Source: Clostridiaceae bacterium
GTDB lineage: Bacteria > Bacillota > Clostridia > Saccharofermentanales > UBA5734
DNA length: 5,310 bases
NCBI GenBank assembly: GCA_012729935.1
Contig: JAAYBY010000096.1
Coordinates: forward strand, 1 to 5,310
Direction: 5' to 3'
This document shows, in pieces, positions 1 through 5,310 of this stretch; within the stretch, counting starts at the first letter, position 1; each line of letters begins with the position of its first letter. Position numbers and translations under genes: made by a program. Under the pieces are notes generated by a model. It was not told the origin of the DNA. It searched no databases and saw nothing but the letters and a program-made list of their open reading frames with translations.

Positions 1-2
1 AC

Positions 3-118
3 AGTATATATTACATCGTGATTATTTGCAAGCATTATCTGCATGAAACCCAGTGCTTCCGGGCATTGGCAGGGATGTTTATTCAGGAATAAGTATCGTG
101 CTTATAAAAAATACTCGG
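3..118 (+). pseudogene. Remnant of a GT2 (rhamnosyltransferase-like) glycosyltransferase N-terminus, frameshifted
   Basis: The frame beginning at base 3 is open from the window edge to a TAA at 90-92 and ends in CFRALAGMFIQ. The frame used from base 86 continues as GISIVLIKNT. If one G is restored in the GG at about 86-87, the two join into a single stretch of hydrophobic strand, helix with RAL, short turn, and a strand ending in (D)NT. This is the pattern of the first beta-alpha-beta unit of GT2 rhamnosyltransferase-type enzymes, where the second strand normally ends in V-D-N-T; here a lysine replaces the aspartate. Similarity stops at about 113-118, where phage tail sequence starts. What is seen is the reading-frame switch and the motif order; the family name is recognition from memory over about 38 residues. 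It fits the polysaccharide genes nearby, but chance resemblance is possible. Any upstream part lies outside the window. Confidence 0.4.
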
Positions 119-673
119 GAAGTTAAGTTTACGGGCGACAAGATTGCGGCGGCAACCATCACGGCCAATAAGCTGGTGGCGGGTACCATTACAGCAGCGA
201 GCGGTATCATCGCTGATGCGGCGATAACCAACGCCAAGATAGCAGATGCCACGATCCAGTCGGCCAAGATCGCCAGCCTGGACGCGGGCAAGGTCACGAC
301 CGGTACATTGCAGTCTGCAACGGGGAATTCCTGGATCAGCCTGACTAATGGCCAGTTCTCGTTCGGGAACGGCGCTCTGGCTTGGAACGGAACCAGCCTG
401 ACAGCGAAAGGTTCGTTCGAGGCGCTGTCCGGTAGCTTCTTGGCTAAGCTGGATGCGGGATCCGTAAAACTCTCAAGCTCGGGTGTAGATCTTGGCTATT
501 TTTCGATTCAGACAGCGGGGCCCACCGGTCCGTGGATAACAGCGGCAGCGGGTGCAAAGACAATCAATTTTGCGAAGCTGGTCAGCACCAGTTTATACAC
601 GGCCTACCAAATCGACTGGGGCACCACGAGCAGCACCTCGGCTACGCATAGGCTGTGGGGAAGCCTGAATTGA
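53..673 (+). CDS. Phage tail / host-specificity protein, C-terminal fragment
   Basis: An open frame of 206 codons from a GTG start with no ribosome binding site in front of it. The first ~21 residues look like unrelated glycosyltransferase debris, and phage sequence begins at about residue 22 (VKFTGDKI). Residues 30-88 are degenerate ~10-residue units rich in Ala, Thr and Ile (AATITANKL, AGTITAASG, AKIADATI, AKIASLDAG), as seen near the end of tail-tip and minor structural proteins of Firmicutes siphophages. Residues 91-122 (GNSWISL, NGQFSFGNGALAWNGTSL, KGSF) match the typical segment that follows. Intact relatives are usually many hundreds of residues long and bind the host surface at the tail tip, so only the C-terminal end is left. 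The following holin frame starts inside this gene's stop region, which marks a deletion. It is probably not functional and probably not expressed as its own gene; the phage tail assignment is fairly secure, the exact role is not. Confidence 0.7.
   Translation: MLPGIGRDVYSGISIVLIKNTREVKFTGDKIAAATITANKLVAGTITAASGIIADAAITNAKIADATIQSAKIASLDAGKVTTGTLQSATGNSWISLTNGQFSFGNGALAWNGTSLTAKGSFEALSGSFLAKLDAGSVKLSSSGVDLGYFSIQTAGPTGPWITAAAGAKTINFAKLVSTSLYTAYQIDWGTTSSTSATHRLWGSLN
140..316 (+). repeat. Degenerate ~30-bp coding repeats in the tail protein
   Basis: About six imperfect units of roughly 10 codons encode Ala/Thr/Ile-rich peptides. The two closest copies are AKIADATIQS and AKIASLDAGK, 30 bases apart, with near-identical DNA at ccaagat(a/c)gc. 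They are structural protein repeats, not a mobile or regulatory repeat. Confidence 0.45.
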
Positions 674-1001
674 TTACACCACCGGGATCTTGATCGCGGC
701 CGTCTGGCAGAAGTCCAGCAAATCAAAAACCGGAGCGCTGGAGTCACGAGCCGGCTTCAAAGGGCTGGTCCGCAAGGGCTTGATTTTACTGGTCGTACTG
801 ATTGGCGTGCAGCTGGACGCGATCCTTGGTCTGCAAGCGTTCTGCCGCACAGCGATTGTCCTATTCTTCTGCGGCAATGAGGGGCTGTCGATCGTCGAGA
901 ACCTTGGCATCATGGGACTGCCTCTCCCCGGCTTCGTGAAAACTAAGTTTGAACAGCTGAAAGCCAAAGGTAATCCTGACGAGAACAGTCCGGAAGAATA
1001 A
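669..1001 (+). pseudogene. Phage holin family protein (phage lysis/toxin-secretion type), 5'-truncated
   Basis: The frame is open from 669 (after a TGA at 666-668) and reads IDYTTGILIAAVWQ, then the hallmarks of the Firmicutes holin family: RAGFKGLVRKGLILLVV, a short hydrophobic segment ending in QLDAILG, RTAIVLFFCGNEGLSIVENLG, and the MGLPLPGFVK tail followed by a charged C-terminus. Intact members have about 20 more residues before the DY(I/T)TG motif, carrying the start codon and most of the first of three membrane helices. Here that part is absent and the sequence is joined to the tail gene's stop codon (671-673). The only start in frame is TTG at 690, inside the conserved domain and without a properly spaced ribosome binding site. 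Holins form lesions in the cytoplasmic membrane to release endolysin; no endolysin gene follows, only a terminator. The family call is confident; loss of function is inferred from the missing start and helix. Confidence 0.8.
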
Positions 1002-1014
1002 TGAGTTATGACAT

Positions 1015-1058
1015 AGCCCCACAGAGCGAAGCACGCCTTCGTTCTGTGGGGCTTTTTT
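1015..1058 (+). terminator. Rho-independent terminator after the holin
   Basis: A 17-bp stem (1015-1031 with 1037-1053) contains one G-U pair and is closed by a 5-base loop, cacgc. It is GC-rich at its base (AGCCCC/GGGGCT) and is followed directly by six T (1053-1058). The T-run is only on the + strand side, so it ends transcription from the tail/holin direction. It lies 14 nt after the holin stop codon and was probably the end of the phage late operon. Confidence 0.9.
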
Positions 1059-1132
1059 AATTTGGTACTCAATCCAGACCTTTCTGTCCTGTGGATGGTG
1101 ATGAAATCAATCCTTTGATTGGGGGACCCTAC

Positions 1133-1330
1133 ATGGACAGTTTACTGAAAGAGCGAATTTCACATCTTCGTACCGCTGGCCAAAGCTATGCTCGGGTACT
1201 CATCCGAAACATCATACGAAACTGCTTCTATACTGGGCAGGTTGAGCTGCAGCGATATTTTGTTGAGGATCATATCAGCAAAAGGTTAAGACCCAATACG
1301 GGCGAGCTTTCACGATGTTTCCCTAATTGA
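1133..1330 (+). pseudogene. Remnant of a large serine recombinase (Recombinase domain)
   Basis: From an ATG with GGGGGA six bases upstream, a 65-residue frame runs to TGA. Residues 24-35 (IRNIIRNCFYTG) and 36-63 (QVELQRYFVEDHISKR, then NTGELSRCF) follow the pattern of the Recombinase domain of large serine recombinases in Firmicutes. That pattern has the form I-R-x-I-L-x-N-x-x-Y-x-G, then L-Q-K-x-(Y/F)-x-x-D-x-x-x-K-(K/R), then N-x-G-E-(L/V)-P. The catalytic N-terminal resolvase domain (Ser nucleophile) is missing, as are the zinc ribbon and coiled-coil C-terminal parts, so it cannot recombine DNA. Intact proteins have about 450-600 residues. An in-frame GTG at 1091 would add 14 residues that I do not recognise. 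It may be the remains of the integrase of the same prophage as the tail and holin pieces, but it could come from another element. It ends 14 bases from the end of the convergent membrane protein gene. Confidence 0.6.
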
Positions 1331-1344
1331 GGGATTGAGTTCGC

Positions 1345-3081
1345 TCAGCCAGACTCCCATCCGACGATCATCCACGGGTTCTTGTTAACGATCAGAAGCG
1401 TGTGACCTGTTTCGGTCAACCTGGTCTCCTCAATTATTGATTCAATCTCGCTCCAGTCAGGCGAACTTTCGAGTTGTTCATATTCCTGAGTACTTAGCAG
1501 GATAAAGTAGCGGCTGATTGCCGTCTGATCCTGATACCAGTTCCAATTGCTCTGATATTTACGCAGCTTGATACCGTCGTGATCAACTTGGATATTACGC
1601 ACATGTACCTGGTCATCTGAGAGCAGTGTGATTGCCTGAGCATTCCAGAACGTGGCATAGCCGTTAAGCAGGTCCTCATCTTTTAGATAATCCGCCAGCT
1701 GATGCAGGTGATTATCCTGACCATAATCGTAAGGCATGCGTAGCATCTCCACAGCGGTCAGGCCGGCGTTCAGCAGGATGACAACCAATCCGATGGTAGC
1801 AACTCGCCTGCCAATGGTCGAACTTGCCAGTATTTCTCTTCGTACGTTTATTGATTTGTTTGCACGTACGCCAGCAGGCACCTGTGTCGGTTGCGGCTTT
1901 ACGATTTTGCGCTGATCACCCATTAACCAATGCAAACCCGTCACGGTAGACAAGATCGCCGTGCCCAGAACAGGTACCAAGCGCCAATTGGAATTGCCAA
2001 GATTGCCGATTACCACCAGAAACAAGATGATGATTGTTGTGATGATGTGTATCCTGAGAACCCTTTTAACCAGGCAACTGTCAATCTGGCGATATTTGGC
2101 CAGAAGCATGGCAGGTACAACAACCAGAACTGTCAGGCCGCCCAGTTTGACCATGAGCATGATCGATTCAAGACTGGCCAGCGACACGCCTTCTCGCACC
2201 GAAATGCCATAAAGGGACAGGAGGTTTGGGACAACCTTACCCAGATTATCCGGCCAGGTGTTACTATCTGCATAGGCTGAGTAGGCATTGGCATAACCTG
2301 CTATGATCCCATCTCGAGTCAAAACCAGATAGAGAAAGAGCATGCCCAGGATCGAGGCAACCAGCATGATGACCATGAGCTGCAGTGTTTTTCGGGTTTT
2401 GCCCGATTGTTCAACTACTGTCGGCTCAAAATAACGTTCCAACAGCAACGAACCGGCCAACGGCAGGAAATAGAGGGCGATGGTCTGGACGCCATCGGTC
2501 GCTACGCACGCCGTAAATAAAGCCAGAATGACAACATAGAGCGTGGTTCTTTTGCCCTTTTCGATTTTTTGGATCAAAGCAAGACCGACCAGGATAAACA
2601 GGATACCCAAGCTGTAATAGATGACATGCCCCCACATGATTTCCCTGAGTTTGTCGCTGCCCGAGACGAGTAATAGCATGGCAGATGTCAGACTGGCTGT
2701 CCACCAGATGCTAAATCCAAGCTGTTTCGCCAGAATGAGAAGCGCCGCACAATAAACCAGCGCAAAAATAAGCATGCCGGCGATATGTACAGAGAATGTC
2801 ATGCCCCAGATGCTGACCATGGGAATCAGCCACAAGTTGGCGCCAAAGGGAAGTAAGGCGGCATAGCCGAAATCAGGATTGAGCAGCCGACCCGCATCCA
2901 CGGTGGCTTTCGCCCAGTAAATCGTATCCGTGCAGTCCGACTGGAAATAGCCGCGCGACGGCCCGACGATGTAATAAAGCACGCTGACCAGACTGATCAG
3001 CAGCAACAGTCTGGGTGAAATCCAGCCGGCAAGCTTTTTCAAGGTCGTTATCAACCGATTTCGCTCAAGTATTTGCTTCAT
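1345..3081 (-). CDS. Multi-pass membrane protein, probable GT-C fold glycosyltransferase
   Basis: The 578-residue protein starts at ATG (3081) with AGGA five bases upstream, and overlaps the oxidoreductase gene by 17 nt, so it is probably translationally coupled. Hydrophobic segments lie at about 22-40, 79-96, 99-118, 127-140, 152-171, 178-193, 197-214, 234-253, 309-328, 343-360, 369-386 and 428-447. After the first helix comes a loop with acidic residues (S-D49-x-T-D52, D62, N-P-D70), the place where GT-C enzymes such as PMT and ArnT carry their catalytic aspartates. About 130 residues after the last helix form a soluble domain, probably outside the cell, with GYATFWNAQAITLLS, as in other bacterial GT-C-like proteins. 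Such enzymes take sugar from a polyprenyl-phosphate donor on the outer face of the membrane. No named orthologue is recognised; the fold call is moderately sure and the substrate unknown. A polysaccharide assembly protein of another kind is the main alternative. Confidence 0.7.
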   Translation of the reverse strand: MKQILERNRLITTLKKLAGWISPRLLLLISLVSVLYYIVGPSRGYFQSDCTDTIYWAKATVDAGRLLNPDFGYAALLPFGANLWLIPMVSIWGMTFSVHIAGMLIFALVYCAALLILAKQLGFSIWWTASLTSAMLLLVSGSDKLREIMWGHVIYYSLGILFILVGLALIQKIEKGKRTTLYVVILALFTACVATDGVQTIALYFLPLAGSLLLERYFEPTVVEQSGKTRKTLQLMVIMLVASILGMLFLYLVLTRDGIIAGYANAYSAYADSNTWPDNLGKVVPNLLSLYGISVREGVSLASLESIMLMVKLGGLTVLVVVPAMLLAKYRQIDSCLVKRVLRIHIITTIIILFLVVIGNLGNSNWRLVPVLGTAILSTVTGLHWLMGDQRKIVKPQPTQVPAGVRANKSINVRREILASSTIGRRVATIGLVVILLNAGLTAVEMLRMPYDYGQDNHLHQLADYLKDEDLLNGYATFWNAQAITLLSDDQVHVRNIQVDHDGIKLRKYQSNWNWYQDQTAISRYFILLSTQEYEQLESSPDWSEIESIIEETRLTETGHTLLIVNKNPWMIVGWESG

Positions 3082-4663
3082 GGTATTCCTGCTCTGTATT
3101 GACCTGCCAGACTGCTGACTTGTCAGTCATGCCTCGAATGGCACGAACAGCTTCCATTGCTGTCAGCATGGAATGATCCATGTTGTTATAGCGATGCTGA
3201 CCGTTACGGCCAATGCAGTAGAGGTTGTCAAACTTATCCAGCCAGTCACGCACCTGATCAAAGTGTTCATAAGAACCAAAGTATGCCGGATATGCCTTTT
3301 TGACACGCAAGCGGACTGCATCCAGCACGCTGTCAGCTTGAATCAGACCAATTTTCACGAGCTCGTCGATGGCATACTGGATGAACTTCTCCTCACTCAT
3401 CCGCCAGTAATCGTCATTCTCATTGCAAAAGTATTCAAGGCCGATCCAGACCGTATTGCACGGATCCTTGACCATATAGGGTGACCAGTTGTTGAAGATC
3501 TGCAACCGACCCAATCGCACATCATGCTCCTGTATATAAATCCAACAATCAGGAATACCACCGAACAGCGTTTTCATACTGGTATCATTCACCAGATCCA
3601 GATGTTTGACTAACAACCCAACTGTCATGAAATCACGATAAGGCAGAGCTGTGGCAACCTCCTTGACCTGTGGTGGCACAGTTACTGCCATCGAGTCAAT
3701 CAGATCCTTGATTGGCATCGTAGATAGAAAGTAATCGCCGGTAAATGTGTGCGCAGTCCGCTCCCCGGAGCCAGTATTCAGGCTATTCGGGTCTATCTCG
3801 GCTGCTTCCACCGCAACAACATGGTTCTGTTCAGAATGGATTTTGTCGACTGACATGTTCAGGTGGATTTCACCGCCCCTGCTTCTGATCTCATCCGCAA
3901 GTGTTTCCCAGAGCTGTCCGGGACCTTTTTTGGGATAATGAAACTGTTCGATCAAGGACGTCTCGGTCACTTTATTTTTCCTGAATGGCTTGAAAAGAGC
4001 ATTGACCAGCGTTTTACGCAGCGACAATCCCTTGACCCTCTGCGCGCCCCAGTCAGCTGAGATGCTGGACGGATGCCTTCCCCACACTTTTTCGGTATAT
4101 CCTTCGAAAAACATGCTGTACAAAGGCTTACCAAAACGGTTGATATAGAAGTTCTCCAGTGAATCCTCCGGCAGCTTGCGAAAGGCCGAGTGCATATAGC
4201 CAAAGCCTGCCTTCATGGTGCGGGAAAAGCCCATATTGGCCAGTGTCTTCATTTTAAGTGATACGGGATAGTCAAAAAACTTACCCAGGAAAAAGATGCG
4301 CGAAACCCGGTTTCTCACGAGCATGACCTCATCTTCCACTTCCGGGTCAGGCCCATGGCTGCTGAGCGGCAGATCACTCCGGCCGAGTTCCTTATCATCA
4401 CAGGCAGGCGCACCTTGCAAGGGCAGCAATTCCTCCCACAAGGCGTTGACTTCGTGATTTTTTGAAAAAAAGCGATGGCCACCCAGGTCCATGCGGTTGC
4501 CGTGATGCTCGGCCGTGCGTGAGATCCCACCGATATATGAGCTGGCCTCAAGGATGATAGGTTTGATGTCAGTATCCTGCAAGAGCTTATAAGCTGCTGT
4601 CAGTCCGGCAGGTCCGGCACCAATGATGATCGCGGTTTTTCTCTTATCGGTTGCTAGTGGCAT
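3065..4663 (-). CDS. FAD-dependent oxidoreductase (HemY / UDP-galactopyranose mutase-like)
   Basis: I chose ATG at 4663 (532 residues). It has GGGAG six bases upstream and sits 1 nt after the GtrA stop, whereas the longer frame from TTG at 4732 overlaps GtrA by 68 nt and adds no conserved sequence. The N-terminal Rossmann fold binds FAD: G15-A-G17-P-A-G20, acidic E39 at the end of the second strand, then GGISRT (45-50) and DLGGHRFFSK (59-68). The middle region has FLGKFFDYPVSL, PEDSLENFYINRFG (165-178) and FEGYTEKVWGRHP...ADWGAQRVKGLSL (186-215). The C-terminal FAD contact is G-R-N-G-Q-H-R-Y-N-N-M-D-H-S (485-498). This is a large flavoprotein class often found in surface polysaccharide loci and variously named amine oxidase, protoporphyrinogen oxidase-like or UDP-galactopyranose mutase-like. 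With no haem genes near and GtrA and GT-C partners, sugar chemistry is more likely than haem synthesis, but the reaction is unknown. The protein appears cytoplasmic and complete. Confidence 0.85.
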   Translation of the reverse strand: MPLATDKRKTAIIIGAGPAGLTAAYKLLQDTDIKPIILEASSYIGGISRTAEHHGNRMDLGGHRFFSKNHEVNALWEELLPLQGAPACDDKELGRSDLPLSSHGPDPEVEDEVMLVRNRVSRIFFLGKFFDYPVSLKMKTLANMGFSRTMKAGFGYMHSAFRKLPEDSLENFYINRFGKPLYSMFFEGYTEKVWGRHPSSISADWGAQRVKGLSLRKTLVNALFKPFRKNKVTETSLIEQFHYPKKGPGQLWETLADEIRSRGGEIHLNMSVDKIHSEQNHVVAVEAAEIDPNSLNTGSGERTAHTFTGDYFLSTMPIKDLIDSMAVTVPPQVKEVATALPYRDFMTVGLLVKHLDLVNDTSMKTLFGGIPDCWIYIQEHDVRLGRLQIFNNWSPYMVKDPCNTVWIGLEYFCNENDDYWRMSEEKFIQYAIDELVKIGLIQADSVLDAVRLRVKKAYPAYFGSYEHFDQVRDWLDKFDNLYCIGRNGQHRYNNMDHSMLTAMEAVRAIRGMTDKSAVWQVNTEQEYHEANT

Positions 4664-4664
4664 G

Positions 4665-5117
4665 CTAATCTCCCTTGTAGACGAATATTTTCCGGGCAGC
4701 GTAGTTCCAGATGAGTACAAGGCCGGCGACAAAGCACTTCACCAGCACATAGCGAAAACCCACGTGACCTACCAGCGCGACTCCTGCCAGCATTCCCGCT
4801 TCGGTCAATGCTAGCCCGATCAACCCTATCAGACTATAGATTACAAACCCCTTCAGATTGTTCCCACGCGCTCTTTGTTGTCGCGAATTGAAAACCAGCA
4901 GGTGCGAAAGAAAAAAATTAAAAACGAGACCAGCCAGAAAACCGATCGCGACGCTGATTAACAATGTAATCCGTGATGCATCGGCAAGAAAAACGATTTC
5001 ACGAAAGAAAATCATTATACCGGAATCGACAAGAAAAGCCAATCCGCCAACAAAAACATATTTGATAAACTCCAGAGCTACAGCACGCTTATATATTTTT
5101 AATTCATTCGTTTGCAA
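4665..5117 (-). CDS. GtrA family membrane protein
   Basis: A 150-residue protein starting at TTG (5117). Four hydrophobic helices lie at about 17-38, 49-76, 89-117 and 122-140. The first helix region is FIKYVFVGGLAFLVDSGIM, with the conserved pattern of the GtrA domain (F-x-(K/R)-(Y/F)-x-x-V-G-x-x-x-x-x-x-D). NFFLSHLLVF ends helix 2, and the terminal WNYAARKIFVY matches the usual N-(Y/F)-x-x-x-(R/K)-x-x-V-F end. The family is about 120-160 residues long, so this one is complete. GtrA proteins are thought to help move polyprenyl-phosphate-linked sugars across the cytoplasmic membrane, or to assist the enzymes that use them, in O-antigen glucosylation, teichoic acid glycosylation and arabinan synthesis. 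It is the first gene of the operon, 1 nt ahead of the oxidoreductase. The sugar carried is not shown by the sequence. Confidence 0.88.
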   Translation of the reverse strand: MQTNELKIYKRAVALEFIKYVFVGGLAFLVDSGIMIFFREIVFLADASRITLLISVAIGFLAGLVFNFFLSHLLVFNSRQQRARGNNLKGFVIYSLIGLIGLALTEAGMLAGVALVGHVGFRYVLVKCFVAGLVLIWNYAARKIFVYKGD

Positions 5118-5124
5118 ATATAAA

Positions 5125-5131
5125 ACCTCCT
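5125..5131 (-). promoter_or_regulatory. Ribosome binding site of the GtrA gene (decides TTG start)
   Basis: The minus strand reads AGGAGGT, seven bases before TTG at 5117. This is a perfect anti-16S match at ideal spacing. No ATG or GTG occurs in frame upstream before a TAA, so TTG is the start. Confidence 0.85.
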
Positions 5132-5172
5132 GCGAAACATCTATTTATTGATTCTACTGCAACAACTGGCAT

Positions 5173-5195
5173 CTGACAGTATTTGACACTATCAG
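5173..5195. promoter_or_regulatory. Imperfect inverted repeat upstream of the GtrA operon
   Basis: ctgacagt (5173-5180) and actatcag (5188-5195) pair in 7 of 8 positions around a 7-base centre. On the minus strand this overlaps a weak promoter-like pair, TTGATC then TACTGT with 17 bases between. It could be an operator or chance; the promoter match is poor. Confidence 0.2.
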
Positions 5196-5215
5196 AAAGA
5201 TCAATAGTCCTGGTT

Positions 5216-5244
5216 TTGCATCAACAGTTTGCTTCCTGATGCAA
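5216..5244. promoter_or_regulatory. Perfect 8-bp inverted repeat, possible operator
   Basis: TTGCATCA (5216-5223) and TGATGCAA (5237-5244) are perfect inverted copies separated by 13 bases, about 100-130 bp ahead of the GtrA start. A second small inverted repeat, AATGC/GCATT (5243-5257), overlaps its end. The spacing would suit a dimeric regulator. No regulator gene is in the window, and the repeat is AT-balanced enough that chance cannot be excluded. Confidence 0.25.
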
Positions 5245-5310
5245 TGCGGTTAGCATTCTATAGCATCTTATTTTAAAGTGTGCCAGAAACCTGAAAAGCA
5301 CTGGTATCAT

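Noticed and set aside
674..1072. 132-residue frame on the - strand over the holin
   Set aside because: It is antisense to a recognisable holin domain and to the terminator stem, with no family features.
1105..1120. Hairpin aatcaa-tcct-ttgatt just before the GGGGGA ribosome binding site of the recombinase stump
   Set aside because: It is a perfect but AT-rich 6-bp stem in front of a dead gene; chance is the simplest explanation.
1121..1235. Helix-turn-helix reading of the recombinase stump (LRTAGQSYARV)
   Set aside because: The beginning resembles HTH resolvase-type sequence, but the next residues do not continue it. The Recombinase-domain pattern downstream explains more of the protein.
1320..1334. 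Small hairpin tccct-aattg-aggga as a terminator for either strand
   Set aside because: It has only a 5-bp stem and no T-run on either side.
1930..2280. 116-residue + strand frame opposite the GT-C gene
   Set aside because: It is antisense to a clearly coding membrane protein, and its His/Gln/Asn-rich composition is typical of a shadow frame.
4664..4732. Longer start (TTG 4732) for the oxidoreductase, adding 23 residues
   Set aside because: It overlaps the GtrA gene by 68 nt and the extra residues are not part of the flavoprotein fold. ATG 4663 has a good ribosome binding site and a 1-nt gap.
4858..5151. 97-residue + strand frame opposite GtrA
   Set aside because: The - strand GtrA product has clear helices and family motifs; the opposite frame is Lys/Arg/Thr-rich without a recognisable domain.
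5222..5310. Minus-strand frame of 29 codons from the window edge (ATG at 5310) ending in TGA
   Set aside because: It is too short and has no recognisable sequence. It could be the end of an upstream gene, but nothing in the window supports this.

Overview
The window looks like Firmicutes chromosome (Clostridia or Negativicutes type, moderate GC). The pointers are a TTG start behind a perfect AGGAGGT ribosome binding site, a holin of the Firmicutes phage type, a large-serine-recombinase remnant of the kind common in clostridial prophages, and a cell-surface sugar cassette. The genus cannot be fixed from the sequence. There are no rRNA or tRNA genes, CRISPR arrays or intact insertion sequences.

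Left part (1 to about 1340, + strand): a graveyard of truncated genes. In order: about 115 bases that read, with one lost base, like the N-terminal start of a GT2 (rhamnosyltransferase-like) glycosyltransferase; the C-terminal ~180 residues of a phage tail/host-specificity protein; a phage holin missing its N-terminal start and most of its first membrane segment, joined directly onto the tail stop codon; a strong rho-independent terminator; and a short remnant of a large serine recombinase. No endolysin, capsid or intact integrase is present, so this is a collapsed prophage end rather than a working phage.

Right part (1345 to about 5150, - strand): a compact three-gene operon read from right to left. 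A GtrA-family four-helix membrane protein (5117 to 4665) is followed after 1 nt by an FAD-dependent oxidoreductase of the HemY/UDP-galactopyranose-mutase-like class (4663 to 3065), which overlaps by 17 nt a large multi-pass membrane protein (3081 to 1345) with the layout of a GT-C glycosyltransferase. A reasonable model is lipid-linked sugar handling at the cell envelope: the FAD enzyme remodels a sugar or lipid-sugar precursor in the cytoplasm, GtrA helps it cross the membrane, and the GT-C protein transfers it outside. The chemistry is inferred; the families and the tight operon are visible. The 190 bases upstream of the operon hold two inverted repeats but no convincing promoter.

No new defence system or other clearly undescribed system was found. 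The most informative observations are the mosaic of gene scraps with readable junctions, and the GtrA/flavoenzyme/GT-C cassette, which resembles in logic the mycobacterial decaprenyl-phosphoryl-arabinose pathway.
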